Notes under the pieces: model-generated
Seen by the model: the letters and a program-made list of their open reading frames with translations, nothing else
What the model was told of the DNA's origin: nothing
The model's database searches: none
Shown here: in pieces, positions 34,521 through 43,549 of the stretch
Layout: every line of letters begins with the position of its first letter
How positions within the stretch are numbered: position 1 is the stretch's first letter
Program-made: the position numbers and the translations under genes
NCBI GenBank assembly: GCA_965224045.1
Contig: CBDCYD010000014.1
Span: 434,001 to 498,000 of the forward strand
Direction of reading: 5' to 3'
Length of the DNA stretch: 64,000 nucleotides
Source of the DNA: Tectiglobus sp965224045
GTDB taxonomy: Bacteria; Pseudomonadota; Alphaproteobacteria; Rhizobiales; Hyphomicrobiaceae

Positions 34521-34532
34521 AGGCAATCGCTC

Positions 34533-35435
34533 ATGGCAATCCTTGTCGACAGCAATACCACGGTCATCTGCCAGGGCTTTACGGGCAGTCAGGGCACGTT
34601 TCACACGCAGCAGGCGCGGGCCTACTACGGCACCAAGGTCGTCGGCGGAGTAACGCCCGGCAAGGGCGGGACGACGCATGAGGCCAGCGACCTCGCCGAT
34701 CTGCCGATCTTCGATACGGTTGCGGAGGCGAAGGAGAAGACGGGTGCCACGGCGACGTCGATCTACGTGCCGCCACCGTTTGCGGGCGATGCAATCCTCG
34801 AGGCGATCGATGCCGAAATCCCGCTGATCGTGTGCATTACCGAAGGTATCCCGGTGATGGACATGATCAAGGTGAAGCGGGCGCTGACCGGTTCGTCGTC
34901 GATCCTGCTCGGGCCGAACTGTCCGGGTGTGCTGACGCCGGAAGAATGCAAGATCGGCATCATGCCGGGCAACATCTTCAAAAAGGGTAACGTCGGCATC
35001 GTGTCACGCTCGGGGACGCTGACCTATGAAGCGGTCAAGCAGACGACGGATGCCGGCCTCGGCCAGTCGACCGCCGTCGGGATCGGAGGTGATCCGGTCA
35101 AAGGCCTGGATTTCATCGATGTTTTGGAAATGTTCCTTGCCGATGATCAAACGGCTTCGATCATCATGATCGGCGAAATCGGTGGTTCGGCGGAAGAAGA
35201 TGCGGCCGATTTCATCAAGCGCGAGTCGCAGCGCGGGCGCAAGAAGCCGATGGCCGGGTTCATTGCCGGTGTGACGGCACCGCCGGGTCGGCGCATGGGG
35301 CATGCCGGTGCGATCATCGCCGGTGGCAAGGGCAGTGCCGAAGACAAGATCGAGGCGATGAAGTCGGCTGGGATTGCGGTTGCCGACAGTCCCGCATCGC
35401 TGGGAACCACCCTGGCGGGCGTGCTCAATGGTTGA
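34533..35435 (+). CDS. sucD: Succinyl-CoA synthetase (ADP-forming) alpha subunit
   Basis: 300 residues, normal length. The CoA-binding Rossmann domain contains VICQGFTGSQGTFHTQQAR and GGVTPGKGG. The CoA-binding LLGPNCPGVLTPEECKIGIMPGNI follows. The phosphorylated histidine is residue 257 in GRRMGHAGAIIAGGKGSA. The start ATG has GAGG upstream, overlapping the toxin stop region. It is separated from its partner sucC by the 655-bp toxin-antitoxin pair. A hairpin terminator follows it. Confidence 0.98.
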   Translation: MAILVDSNTTVICQGFTGSQGTFHTQQARAYYGTKVVGGVTPGKGGTTHEASDLADLPIFDTVAEAKEKTGATATSIYVPPPFAGDAILEAIDAEIPLIVCITEGIPVMDMIKVKRALTGSSSILLGPNCPGVLTPEECKIGIMPGNIFKKGNVGIVSRSGTLTYEAVKQTTDAGLGQSTAVGIGGDPVKGLDFIDVLEMFLADDQTASIIMIGEIGGSAEEDAADFIKRESQRGRKKPMAGFIAGVTAPPGRRMGHAGAIIAGGKGSAEDKIEAMKSAGIAVADSPASLGTTLAGVLNG

Positions 35436-35485
35436 CCGGCGGCGCCGCTGTTCGGTCGCCGGCTGTATCAACCCAGCGCCCGCAT

Positions 35486-35507
35486 AAAGCGCCCGAGCGG
35501 GCGCTTT
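35486..35507 (+). terminator. Hairpin terminator after sucD
   Basis: A perfect 10-bp GC-rich inverted repeat (35486-35495 and 35498-35507) starts about 50 bp after the sucD stop and is followed by AATTGTATTC. The U-tract is weak, so termination may be partial. sucA has 156 bp of leader after it, so its own promoter is likely. Confidence 0.65.
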
Positions 35508-35663
35508 AATTGTATTCATTGCCGGTTTCAGATCACATTATACGCGTTGAGCTTGATTTAATTGTGCGGATGGACCATTGGCCCGAACGGTCAAGTGTGG
35601 TTTTGATTTCCGCCACCGGTCCGTCGCGCGCGTTCTTGCGCCATCATTGGAGGCCCAGCATCC

Positions 35664-38633
35664 ATGTCTCGTCAGCCGCTCAATCAGTCCTTCGCCCAGA
35701 CCTCCTTTCTCAATGGAGTCAATGCCGGCTACATCGAGGAAATGCAGGCAGTCTACGAGCGCAATCCGGGCGCGGTCAGCGATGAGTGGCGGCTGTTTTT
35801 CGAAAGTCTGCATGAGGAACAGGGCCAGGCGGCGGCCGAAACCGCAGGCGCGTCATGGGCGGTGCCGCTGGAGCGGCTCGGTGGCCCGAACGGCGACGCC
35901 GACGTGGTTGCGGCGCTGACCGGGGACTACAGCCAGACCGAGCGCCACTTCCAGGACCGGATCCAGGAGCGTGCCGCGCATGGCGGGGTCGGCCTGTCGA
36001 TGGCGGCATCGCTCAGGGCGACACAGGATTCGGTTCGCGCGCTGATGCTGATCCGCTCCTACCGCGTGCGCGGGCACCTCGCGGCAAACCTCGACCCGCT
36101 GGGCTTGTCGCCGCCGGCCGAGCACAGGGAACTCAATCCCGATACGTACGGCTTTACCGAGGCCGACTACGACCGGCCGATCTTTCTCGACTACGTGCTC
36201 GGTCTCGAGACGGCGACGATCCGGCAGATCCTGCGCATCCTGCGGCAGACCTATTGCCGTTCGATCGGTGTCGAGTTCATGCACATTTCGACGCCGGAGC
36301 AGAAAGGCTGGATCCAGGAACGCATCGAGGGTGAAGAAAAGGACGTGAGCTTCACCGTCGAAGGCAAGAAGGCGATCCTCAACAAGCTGGCCGAAGCGGA
36401 AATCTACGAAAAGTTTTGCGAGGTCAAGTACACCGGCACAAAGCGGTTCGGGCTCGAGGGCGGTGAGTCGATGGTGCCGGCGCTGGAGCAGATTATCAAG
36501 CGCGGCGGCCAGCTCGGGTTGAAGGAGATCGTGATCGGCATGGCGCACCGCGGCCGGCTCAACGTGCTGGCCAACGTCATGGGCAAGCCACACCGTGCGA
36601 TCTTCAACGAATTCAAGGGCGGCTCGTTCAAGCCGGATGATGTCGAAGGTTCGGGTGATGTGAAATATCACCTCGGGGCATCGTCGGACCGGTCGTTCGA
36701 CGGCAACAACGTGCACCTGTCGCTGACTGCCAACCCAAGTCATCTCGAGATCGTCGATCCGGTCGTGCTCGGCAAGGTGCGGGCAAAACAGGACCAGCAT
36801 GGCGACCGGGATCGCACCCAGGTGCTGCCGTTGCTGATTCACGGTGATGCGGCGTTTGCCGGCCAGGGCGTGGTGGCGGAATGCTTCGGCCTTTCCGGGC
36901 TCAAGGGCCACAAGACCGGCGGGTCGATCCACTTCGTGATCAACAACCAGATCGGGTTTACCACCAACCCGAGGTTCTCGCGTTCATCGCCTTACTGCTC
37001 GGATGTGGCACGCATGATCGAGGCACCGATTTTCCACGTCAACGGCGATGATCCGGAAGCAGTTGTGCACGTGGCTAAGGTGGCAACGGAATTTCGCCAG
37101 AAGTTCGGCAAACCGGTCGTGATCGACATGTTCTGCTATCGCCGGCACGGGCACAACGAAAGCGACGAGCCGATGTTCACGCAGCCGATCATGTATCGGG
37201 CGATCAAGCAACATCCGACTACGTACGAAATCTACTCCAAGCAACTCATCGATGAAGGCGTGATGACGCCGGCAGAGGTCGAGCAGGTGCGCACCGACTT
37301 TCGGGCGATGCTCGATGCCGAATTCGAGGCGGCGGACAGCTACAAGCCCAACAAGGCCGACTGGCTCGACGGCAAATGGTCCGGCATCGGCTTTGCGGAA
37401 GACGAAGCGCGGCGCGGCCAGACCGGTGTCGACATCGAAGTTCTGCGCGACGTCGGGCGGCAGATTACGACGCTGCCCGGCGACTTCAATGCGCATCGCA
37501 CTGTCAAGCGGCTGCTCGACCGGCGCCAGCAAATGGTGGAGCAGGGCGAGGGCATCGACTGGGGGATGGCCGAGCATCTCGCGTTCGGCACCCTGTTGAG
37601 GGACAAATTCCCCGTCCGCCTGTCCGGTCAGGATGTCGAGCGTGGGACGTTCTCGCAACGCCATGCGGTGTTGATCGATCAACAGTCCGAGCGGCGCTAC
37701 ACACCGCTAAAATCGGTGTCGCCGGATCAGGGCGGTTTCGAAGTCATCAACTCGATGCTGTCGGAAGAAGCGGTGCTCGGGTTCGAGTACGGGTATACGC
37801 TTTCGGAACCAAATGCATTGACATTGTGGGAAGCGCAATTTGGTGATTTCGCCAACGGCGCGCAAGTGGTCATCGACCAATTCATTTCGTCGGGTGAACG
37901 CAAGTGGCTCAGAATGAGCGGTCTCGTGCTGCTGCTGCCGCACGGCTACGAAGGGCAGGGCCCGGAGCACTCGTCGGCACGGATCGAGCGCTATCTGCAG
38001 CTCAGCGCCGAAGATAACTGGCAGGTGGCCAATTGCACGTCGCCGGCGAACTACTTCCATATCTTGCGACGGCAGTTGCATCGCAAGTTCAGGAAGCCGC
38101 TCGTTATCTTTACGCCGAAGTCGCTGCTGCGCCACAAGCGGGTGGTGTCCAGCCTCTCCGAGATGTCGACGGAGACGACCTTCCACCGCCTGCTTTGGGA
38201 TGATGCCGACGTCAAGCACCACCCCAGCGACCGTACGCCGATCGACCTCAAATCAGACGAGAACATCCGCCGTGTGGTGATGTGTTCGGGCAAGGTCTAC
38301 TACGACCTTCTCGAGGCGCGCGAGGCCGACGGGATCGACGACGTCTATCTGTTGCGCGTCGAGCAGCTCTATCCGTTTCCGGCGCGCTCGCTGATCGACG
38401 AGCTCGGGAGGTTCCCGCAGGCCGAGATGATCTGGTGCCAGGAAGAGCCGCGCAACATGGGCTGCTGGAACTACATCGAACCGAACATCCAGTGGGTCCT
38501 CGAACATGTCGATGCGAAACACAAGCGTGCACGGTATGTCGGGCGGGCAGCGGCGGCTTCGACTGCGACGGGGCAGTTGTCGCGGCACATCCACGAACAA
38601 AACGCACTGGTGGAAGAGGCGCTCAAAGGCTGA
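35664..38633 (+). CDS. sucA: 2-Oxoglutarate dehydrogenase E1 component
   Basis: 989 residues, usual length. A thiamine-diphosphate-dependent decarboxylase that starts the 2-oxoglutarate dehydrogenase complex reaction, giving succinyl-dihydrolipoamide. Signature segments: QSFAQTSFLNGVNAGYIEEM at the N-terminus (E2-binding), GLEGGESMVPALEQIIKRGGQLG, IGMAHRGRLNVLANVMGKPHRAIFNEF, HYHLG-type substrate pocket, VINNQIGFTTNPRFSRSSPYCSDVA, and near the C-terminus LFYDL-like YYDLLEAREADG and EEPRNMGCWNYIEP. GGAGG lies about ten bases before ATG. Confidence 0.98.
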   Translation: MSRQPLNQSFAQTSFLNGVNAGYIEEMQAVYERNPGAVSDEWRLFFESLHEEQGQAAAETAGASWAVPLERLGGPNGDADVVAALTGDYSQTERHFQDRIQERAAHGGVGLSMAASLRATQDSVRALMLIRSYRVRGHLAANLDPLGLSPPAEHRELNPDTYGFTEADYDRPIFLDYVLGLETATIRQILRILRQTYCRSIGVEFMHISTPEQKGWIQERIEGEEKDVSFTVEGKKAILNKLAEAEIYEKFCEVKYTGTKRFGLEGGESMVPALEQIIKRGGQLGLKEIVIGMAHRGRLNVLANVMGKPHRAIFNEFKGGSFKPDDVEGSGDVKYHLGASSDRSFDGNNVHLSLTANPSHLEIVDPVVLGKVRAKQDQHGDRDRTQVLPLLIHGDAAFAGQGVVAECFGLSGLKGHKTGGSIHFVINNQIGFTTNPRFSRSSPYCSDVARMIEAPIFHVNGDDPEAVVHVAKVATEFRQKFGKPVVIDMFCYRRHGHNESDEPMFTQPIMYRAIKQHPTTYEIYSKQLIDEGVMTPAEVEQVRTDFRAMLDAEFEAADSYKPNKADWLDGKWSGIGFAEDEARRGQTGVDIEVLRDVGRQITTLPGDFNAHRTVKRLLDRRQQMVEQGEGIDWGMAEHLAFGTLLRDKFPVRLSGQDVERGTFSQRHAVLIDQQSERRYTPLKSVSPDQGGFEVINSMLSEEAVLGFEYGYTLSEPNALTLWEAQFGDFANGAQVVIDQFISSGERKWLRMSGLVLLLPHGYEGQGPEHSSARIERYLQLSAEDNWQVANCTSPANYFHILRRQLHRKFRKPLVIFTPKSLLRHKRVVSSLSEMSTETTFHRLLWDDADVKHHPSDRTPIDLKSDENIRRVVMCSGKVYYDLLEAREADGIDDVYLLRVEQLYPFPARSLIDELGRFPQAEMIWCQEEPRNMGCWNYIEPNIQWVLEHVDAKHKRARYVGRAAAASTATGQLSRHIHEQNALVEEALKG

Positions 38634-38710
38634 ATCCGGTGCGTCAGTGTCGGGCAGCGAGGACAACCGGGTGATCACCGCCCGAATGGAAGGGCATAGG
38701 GGAAAAGTGC

Positions 38711-39961
38711 ATGTCGATAGAAATTCGGGTACCGACGCTGGGTGAAAGCGTGACGGAGGCAACCGTCGGGCAGTGGTTCAAGCAGCCCGGTGATACCGTT
38801 GCCGTGGACGAGCCTCTATGCGAATTGGAAACCGACAAAGTCACCCTCGAAGTACCATCACCGTCGGCCGGTACACTCGGGACGATCGCGGTGGAAGAAG
38901 GCACGACCGTCGAGGTGGGCGCCCTGCTCGGCACGGTCAATGCGGGCGACGGTGCAGCGGTCGAGACGCCGACGGCAACGCCCGCGGCGGCGCCACAACC
39001 GGCCGCGGCGCAGGCGGAAACCGCCGTTCAGCCAGGCGATGCGACGACGTCCATGCCGCCGTCTCCGGCAGCGCGAAAGATCCTCGAGGAAAAGGGTGTC
39101 GATGCCGCGATGGTCGACGGTTCCGGCCGGCGCGGGCAGGTTCTGAAGGAAGATGCGCTGGCGGCAAGCAGCACTGCGGGCCAGACACAGGTCGCATCGC
39201 TGGCGCCGGCACCCGTTCCGGTGCAGCAAATGCGGGCGCCATCCGCACCGAACGATGCCGCGCGGGAGGAGCGGGTGCGGATGACGCGTCTGCGCCAAAC
39301 GATTGCGCGACGGCTGAAGGACGCGCAGAACACGGCGGCAATGCTGACGACGTTCAACGACGTCGACATGAGCGCCGTCATGAACCTGCGTTCTGACTAC
39401 AAGGAGCTGTTCGAGCGCCGTCACGGAGTCAAGCTCGGGTTCATGAGCTTCTTCGTGAAGTCCTGCATTCAGGCGTTGCGCGAAATCCCGGCGGTCAACG
39501 CCGAGATCGACGGACAGGACCTGATTTATAAGAACTACTATCACATCGGTGTCGCCGTCGGTACCGACAAGGGGCTGGTGGTGCCGGTGATCCGCGAAGC
39601 CGACCGCATGAGCCTGGCCGAGATCGAGATGGCGATCACCGACTTCGGCAAGCGGGCGCGGGACGGCAAGCTCGGCATCGAGGAAATGCAGGGCGGCACG
39701 TTCACGATTTCCAACGGTGGGGTCTACGGCTCGATGCTGTCGACGCCAATCCTCAACGCGCCGCAAGCCGGCATTCTCGGTATGCACCGCATCGAGCAGC
39801 GTCCGGTGGTGCTGGACGACGGGTCGATCGCAGCACGGCCAATGATGTATCTGGCGCTCAGCTACGATCACCGCATTGTCGACGGCAAGGAGGCGGTGAC
39901 GTTCCTGGTGCGCGTCAAGGAATGTCTCGAGGATCCGCAACGGTTCCTGCTGGAGCTTTGA
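38711..39961 (+). CDS. sucB: Dihydrolipoyllysine-residue succinyltransferase (E2)
   Basis: 416 residues. An N-terminal lipoyl domain with the lipoylated lysine at residue 43 (ELETDKVTLEV), an alanine/proline-rich linker, the peripheral-subunit binding domain (PPSPAARKILEEKGVDAAMVDGSGRRGQVLKEDAL), a second flexible linker, and the catalytic acetyltransferase core. The core contains DVDMSAVMNLRSDYKELFERRHGVKLGFMSFF and the active-site segment YDHRIVDGKEAV. It transfers succinyl to CoA in the 2-oxoglutarate dehydrogenase complex. It is 77 bp after sucA; the same operon is likely. Confidence 0.98.
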   Translation: MSIEIRVPTLGESVTEATVGQWFKQPGDTVAVDEPLCELETDKVTLEVPSPSAGTLGTIAVEEGTTVEVGALLGTVNAGDGAAVETPTATPAAAPQPAAAQAETAVQPGDATTSMPPSPAARKILEEKGVDAAMVDGSGRRGQVLKEDALAASSTAGQTQVASLAPAPVPVQQMRAPSAPNDAAREERVRMTRLRQTIARRLKDAQNTAAMLTTFNDVDMSAVMNLRSDYKELFERRHGVKLGFMSFFVKSCIQALREIPAVNAEIDGQDLIYKNYYHIGVAVGTDKGLVVPVIREADRMSLAEIEMAITDFGKRARDGKLGIEEMQGGTFTISNGGVYGSMLSTPILNAPQAGILGMHRIEQRPVVLDDGSIAARPMMYLALSYDHRIVDGKEAVTFLVRVKECLEDPQRFLLEL

Positions 39962-39965
39962 GGCG

Positions 39966-40373
39966 GTGCCGGTCTTCCCGTATCTCGCGGTTGATGATGC
40001 ACGGGCCGCGATTGCGTTCTACGAGGCGGCCTTCGGCGGCGAAGTCCTGCACGTCGTGCGTGACGAGGCGCTGGGCAAAATCGTTCATGCTCGCGTGCGG
40101 ATTGGTGACAGTGTCATCATGATGCACGAACACGGTGCCGGGGCAGTTGCAGGGGTCGCGACACCCGCAGCCGCGGGTGCAACGACGGTTTTGATACGGG
40201 TGTTGCTCGACGGCCGGGATGCCGTCAATGCGAAGTTCGATGCCGCGCAAAAGCTCGACGCGCGGATCGATATGCCTCCGAGGGAAGTTGCCTGGGGCGA
40301 ATACGATGGAAGATTGCGCGATCCGTTCGGGCACGCCTGGGCGTTCGGCTGTCCAATCGACGAAACCGGCTGA
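39966..40373 (+). CDS. PhnB-like VOC protein between sucB and lpdA
   Basis: 135 residues, a vicinal-oxygen-chelate (glyoxalase-fold) protein of the PhnB/YjdN type. FPYLAVDDARAAIAFYEAAFGGEVLHVV, GDSVIMMHEHG, and DPFGHAWAFGCPIDETG at the end (D-P-F-G-H-x-W) are typical. The family binds metal and includes many members of unknown substrate. GTG at 39966 begins five bases after the sucB stop, indicating translational coupling, and lpdA follows 29 bp later. It is the second VOC protein placed inside a TCA-cycle gene group in this window. Confidence 0.85.
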   Translation: MPVFPYLAVDDARAAIAFYEAAFGGEVLHVVRDEALGKIVHARVRIGDSVIMMHEHGAGAVAGVATPAAAGATTVLIRVLLDGRDAVNAKFDAAQKLDARIDMPPREVAWGEYDGRLRDPFGHAWAFGCPIDETG

Positions 40374-40402
40374 TGGCGTGTGGTTGAACGGGAAAACATG
40401 AA

Positions 40403-41809
40403 ATGGCTGACTCATATGATCTGATCGTCATCGGCACCGGTCCGGGCGGTTATGTGTGCGCAATCCGCGCGGCGCAGCTCGGCTTGAAGGTCGCTGTCGT
40501 CGAAAAGCGCGCAACGCACGGCGGCACGTGCCTCAACGTCGGCTGCATTCCATCGAAAGCGTTGCTCCATGCATCGGAACTCTACGAGGAGGCTGGACAC
40601 GGGTTTGCCGACATGGGCATCGACGTGTCGCCGTCGCTGGATCTTGCCAAGATGCTGGCGTTCAAGGACGAGGGCATCAAGGGCAACGTCGATGGCGTCG
40701 CCTACCTTCTGAAAAAGAACAAGATCGATGCCTTTCACGGCACCGGCAAGGTGCTCGGTGCGGGCCAGGTCCAGGTGGTGGTCGAGGGTGGCGAGAGTCA
40801 GAACCTCGAGACCAAGAACATCGTGATTGCGACCGGTTCCGATGTGGCGCAGCTGCCGGGCATCGAGATCGACGAGAACACGGTCGTCTCGTCGACAGGC
40901 GCGTTGGAACTCGGAGAAGTGCCGAAACGCATGCTGGTGATCGGTGCCGGCGTGATCGGGCTGGAGCTTGGTTCGGTATGGCGCAGGCTTGGGGCCGAGG
41001 TGCTCGTCGTTGAGTTCCTGGACCGTATCATTCCGGGCATGGACGGAGAAGTTGCCAAGCAGTTCCAGCGGATTCTGCAGAAGCAGGGCATGGCTTTCAA
41101 GCTTGGGACCAAGGTAACCGGCGTCTCGCCGGCCGGCGGCGGTGGCCATACGGTGACGATCGAGCCAGCAGCAGGTGGTGATGCCGAGACCGTCGAAGCC
41201 GACGTCGTACTGGTTTCGATCGGGCGGGTGCCCTATACCGACGGGCTTGGTCTCGATGAGGCCGGCATTGCCAAGGACGAGCGCGGGCGCATCGTTGTCG
41301 ATGCTCATTTGCAGACATCTCTCTCGCACGTCTACGCCATCGGTGACGTTATTGCCGGTCCGATGCTGGCGCACAAGGCGGAAGACGAAGGCGTGGCGGT
41401 TGCCGAGCGGCTTGCCGGCCAGGCCGGCCATGTCAACTACGACGTCATCCCGAGCGTCATTTACACGTATCCGGAAGTCGCGTCGGTCGGCAAAACCGAG
41501 GACGAACTGAAGGATGCGGGTGTTGCCTACTCTGCCGGCAAGTTTCCCTTCACAGCCAACGGACGGGCCAAGGTCAACCGGACGACGGACGGTTTCATAA
41601 AGGTCCTGGCGGATGCCGGAACCGATCGGATCCTCGGGGTCCACATGGTCGGGCCGAGTGTCGGCGAGCTGATTGCCGAGGCCGTTGTGATCATGGAGTT
41701 CGGCGGATCGGCCGAAGACCTTGCGCGCACCTGCCATGCGCATCCAACGCTGTCCGAAGCCGTGAAGGAGGCTGCTCTCGCGGTCGACAAGCGTGCGCTG
41801 CATATGTGA
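40403..41809 (+). CDS. lpdA: Dihydrolipoyl dehydrogenase (E3)
   Basis: 468 residues. A flavoprotein that reoxidises dihydrolipoamide with NAD+. The FAD motif is IVIGTGPGGYVCAIRAAQLG, the redox-active disulfide is Cys43/Cys48 in GGTCLNVGCIPSK, the NAD motif is MLVIGAGVIGLELGSVWRRLG, and the C-terminal catalytic motif is HAHPTLSEAVKEAAL. It completes the 2-oxoglutarate dehydrogenase complex with sucA and sucB upstream. Start ATG gives MADSYDLIVIG. The following EamA transporter gene begins 39 bp later and may be co-transcribed. Confidence 0.98.
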   Translation: MADSYDLIVIGTGPGGYVCAIRAAQLGLKVAVVEKRATHGGTCLNVGCIPSKALLHASELYEEAGHGFADMGIDVSPSLDLAKMLAFKDEGIKGNVDGVAYLLKKNKIDAFHGTGKVLGAGQVQVVVEGGESQNLETKNIVIATGSDVAQLPGIEIDENTVVSSTGALELGEVPKRMLVIGAGVIGLELGSVWRRLGAEVLVVEFLDRIIPGMDGEVAKQFQRILQKQGMAFKLGTKVTGVSPAGGGGHTVTIEPAAGGDAETVEADVVLVSIGRVPYTDGLGLDEAGIAKDERGRIVVDAHLQTSLSHVYAIGDVIAGPMLAHKAEDEGVAVAERLAGQAGHVNYDVIPSVIYTYPEVASVGKTEDELKDAGVAYSAGKFPFTANGRAKVNRTTDGFIKVLADAGTDRILGVHMVGPSVGELIAEAVVIMEFGGSAEDLARTCHAHPTLSEAVKEAALAVDKRALHM

Positions 41810-41848
41810 GCTGCGGCACGATCGGCACTGCTGCGCAGGCCGCCTGCC

Positions 41849-42763
41849 GTGACCGAACAGCATCCCTTTGCACCGGTCGCACCGCCGGTTCGCACGGCAC
41901 AGCGCCAAGCAATGCTCGGCATCATCATGATCGTCGTGGCGATGACGATCATTCCGGTGATGGACGGCATTGCCAAACATCTGACAGGCACGTTTCATCC
42001 GTTGCAGGTGGTGTGGGCGCGCTATTTCTTTCATTTCGTCCTGTTTCTGCCGTTCGTCGTGTGGCGCTACGGGGGGCGGACGTTCCGGCTGCAGCGCCCG
42101 TTGCTGCAACTGGCGCGTGGCGGTCTCTTGCTGATCGCCACGATCTGCTTCTTCTCGGCAGTCAAATCGATGCCGCTGGCCGATGCGCTCGCGGTGGTCT
42201 TCGTCTATCCGTTCGTGGTCACCGCGTTGGCGCCGGCACTGCTTGGCGACCGTGTCGGAAAACTGCGGTGGGCGGCCGTCGCCGTCGGGTTTGCGGGTGC
42301 CTTGCTCGTCATCCGGCCGGGCTTTGCCGCCTTGAGCATCGCCACACTGTTCGCGCTCGGCGCGGGGTGTTTTTATGCGTGTTATGTGCTTGCAACACGC
42401 AAGCTCGCCGGGTCCGACCCGGTGCTGGTCACGCTGTTGATGACCGGACTTGTCGGCACGGTCGTGAGTTCGGTGTTCGTGCCCTGGTTCTGGCTTACGC
42501 CGACGGCGGCGGAGCTGGCCTTGATGGTCGTGATCGGATTGCTGGCTGCGGCCGGGCACTATCTGATCATTCTGGCGCATGAACATGCCTCGGCGCCGCA
42601 GCTTGCACCTTACGCCTATGTCGAGATCGTTTCGGCGACGGTGGTCGGGCTCGTCGCGTTCGGCGATTTTCCGGATGCGGTGACCTGGACCGGGATCGCA
42701 GTCATCGTTGCGAGCGGCATCTTCATCGCCTGGCGCGAGGCGGTGCGCGGTATCGTGCAATAG
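41849..42763 (+). CDS. EamA-family (DMT) transporter
   Basis: 304 residues with ten predicted membrane helices arranged as two five-helix EamA repeats. Helices include AMLGIIMIVVAMTIIPVMDGIAK, FFHFVLFLPFVVW, GLLLIATICFFSAVKSM and, in the second half, LALMVVIGLLAAAGHYLIILAHEHA. Substrate class is metabolite or amino-acid export; specificity is unknown. GTG at 41849 begins MTEQHPF. It lies 39 bp after lpdA. Confidence 0.88.
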   Translation: MTEQHPFAPVAPPVRTAQRQAMLGIIMIVVAMTIIPVMDGIAKHLTGTFHPLQVVWARYFFHFVLFLPFVVWRYGGRTFRLQRPLLQLARGGLLLIATICFFSAVKSMPLADALAVVFVYPFVVTALAPALLGDRVGKLRWAAVAVGFAGALLVIRPGFAALSIATLFALGAGCFYACYVLATRKLAGSDPVLVTLLMTGLVGTVVSSVFVPWFWLTPTAAELALMVVIGLLAAAGHYLIILAHEHASAPQLAPYAYVEIVSATVVGLVAFGDFPDAVTWTGIAVIVASGIFIAWREAVRGIVQ

Positions 42764-42901
42764 ATCCGGCTGTGCGAGAATTATTCCCATACTGGGCGCT
42801 GTCTCGCGATTTGTCCCCACCATACTATCCAACCGGGCCGGGTTGGATTACGATCTCAAACGTTGGACGCCGCAAGCGTCCCTACGGATCGGGTGGTCGA
42901 G

Positions 42902-43495
42902 ATGCGTAGCATTATCATCCTGATTGTCATTGGTGTGCTGCTGGTAGGCGGCCATACGGCAGCGCGGGCAGAGCTGCGCACGGCACAGGACGAAGCTAAA
43001 GCCCAGGCGGCTGAGCGCGAGCGTAAGCTCGACATTCTCTTCAATGCGCTCGGCAAGGCGCAAACAGAAGAAAGCGCGCGTGCATTGGCATCGCAGATCT
43101 GGGGGCTGTGGTATCAGTCCGGAAATGTCGAGGTCGACTACGCCATGCAACTTGCGCGTCAGGCAATGCGTGCCGGGCAGCTGCAGATCGCTATCGAGCA
43201 TGTCGACAGTGCACTGAAGGTGATGCCGAACTATTCAGAGGGATGGAACCTCAGGGCAACCATCCTGTTCTATCAGGGCAAGGATGCCCAGTCCGTGGTC
43301 GACATCGAGCGGACACTGGCCCTGGAGCCGCGCCATTTCGGTGCGCTGGCGGGAATGATGATGATCAATCTCAGGGCAGAGAACTGGAAGGGTGCGCTGA
43401 CGGCACTCAAGGCGGCGCTCAAGATCCATCCGTTCCTGCGGGAGCGGGCGCTACTGGAGCGGATCGAAAAGCAGGTCAAGGACAGTTCGCTGTAG
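42902..43495 (+). CDS. Exported TPR-repeat protein
   Basis: 197 residues. An N-terminal signal sequence (MRSIIILIVIGVLLVGGHTAARA) is followed by a helical domain with tetratricopeptide-like repeats: QIWGLWYQSGNVEVDYAMQLARQAM, AGQLQIAIEHVDSALKVMPNYSEGWNLRATILFYQGKDAQSVVDIERTLALEPRHFGALAGMMMI. It should act in the periplasm as a protein-binding adaptor. A partner is not identified. ATG at 42902 is chosen because it begins the signal sequence; an upstream in-frame GTG/ATG at 42863 would not. Confidence 0.85.
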   Translation: MRSIIILIVIGVLLVGGHTAARAELRTAQDEAKAQAAERERKLDILFNALGKAQTEESARALASQIWGLWYQSGNVEVDYAMQLARQAMRAGQLQIAIEHVDSALKVMPNYSEGWNLRATILFYQGKDAQSVVDIERTLALEPRHFGALAGMMMINLRAENWKGALTALKAALKIHPFLRERALLERIEKQVKDSSL

Positions 43496-43549
43496 CGCTT
43501 GTCGTCGCTTGGCGGCCGGTTGCACCGAGTAGCCCGTCGCTGATCGACA

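Noticed and set aside
40412..42832. 806-codon minus-strand open frame
   Set aside because: It lies antisense to lpdA and the EamA transporter gene, both of which are convincingly coding. GC-rich codon usage produces such long antisense frames; no known protein is encoded.
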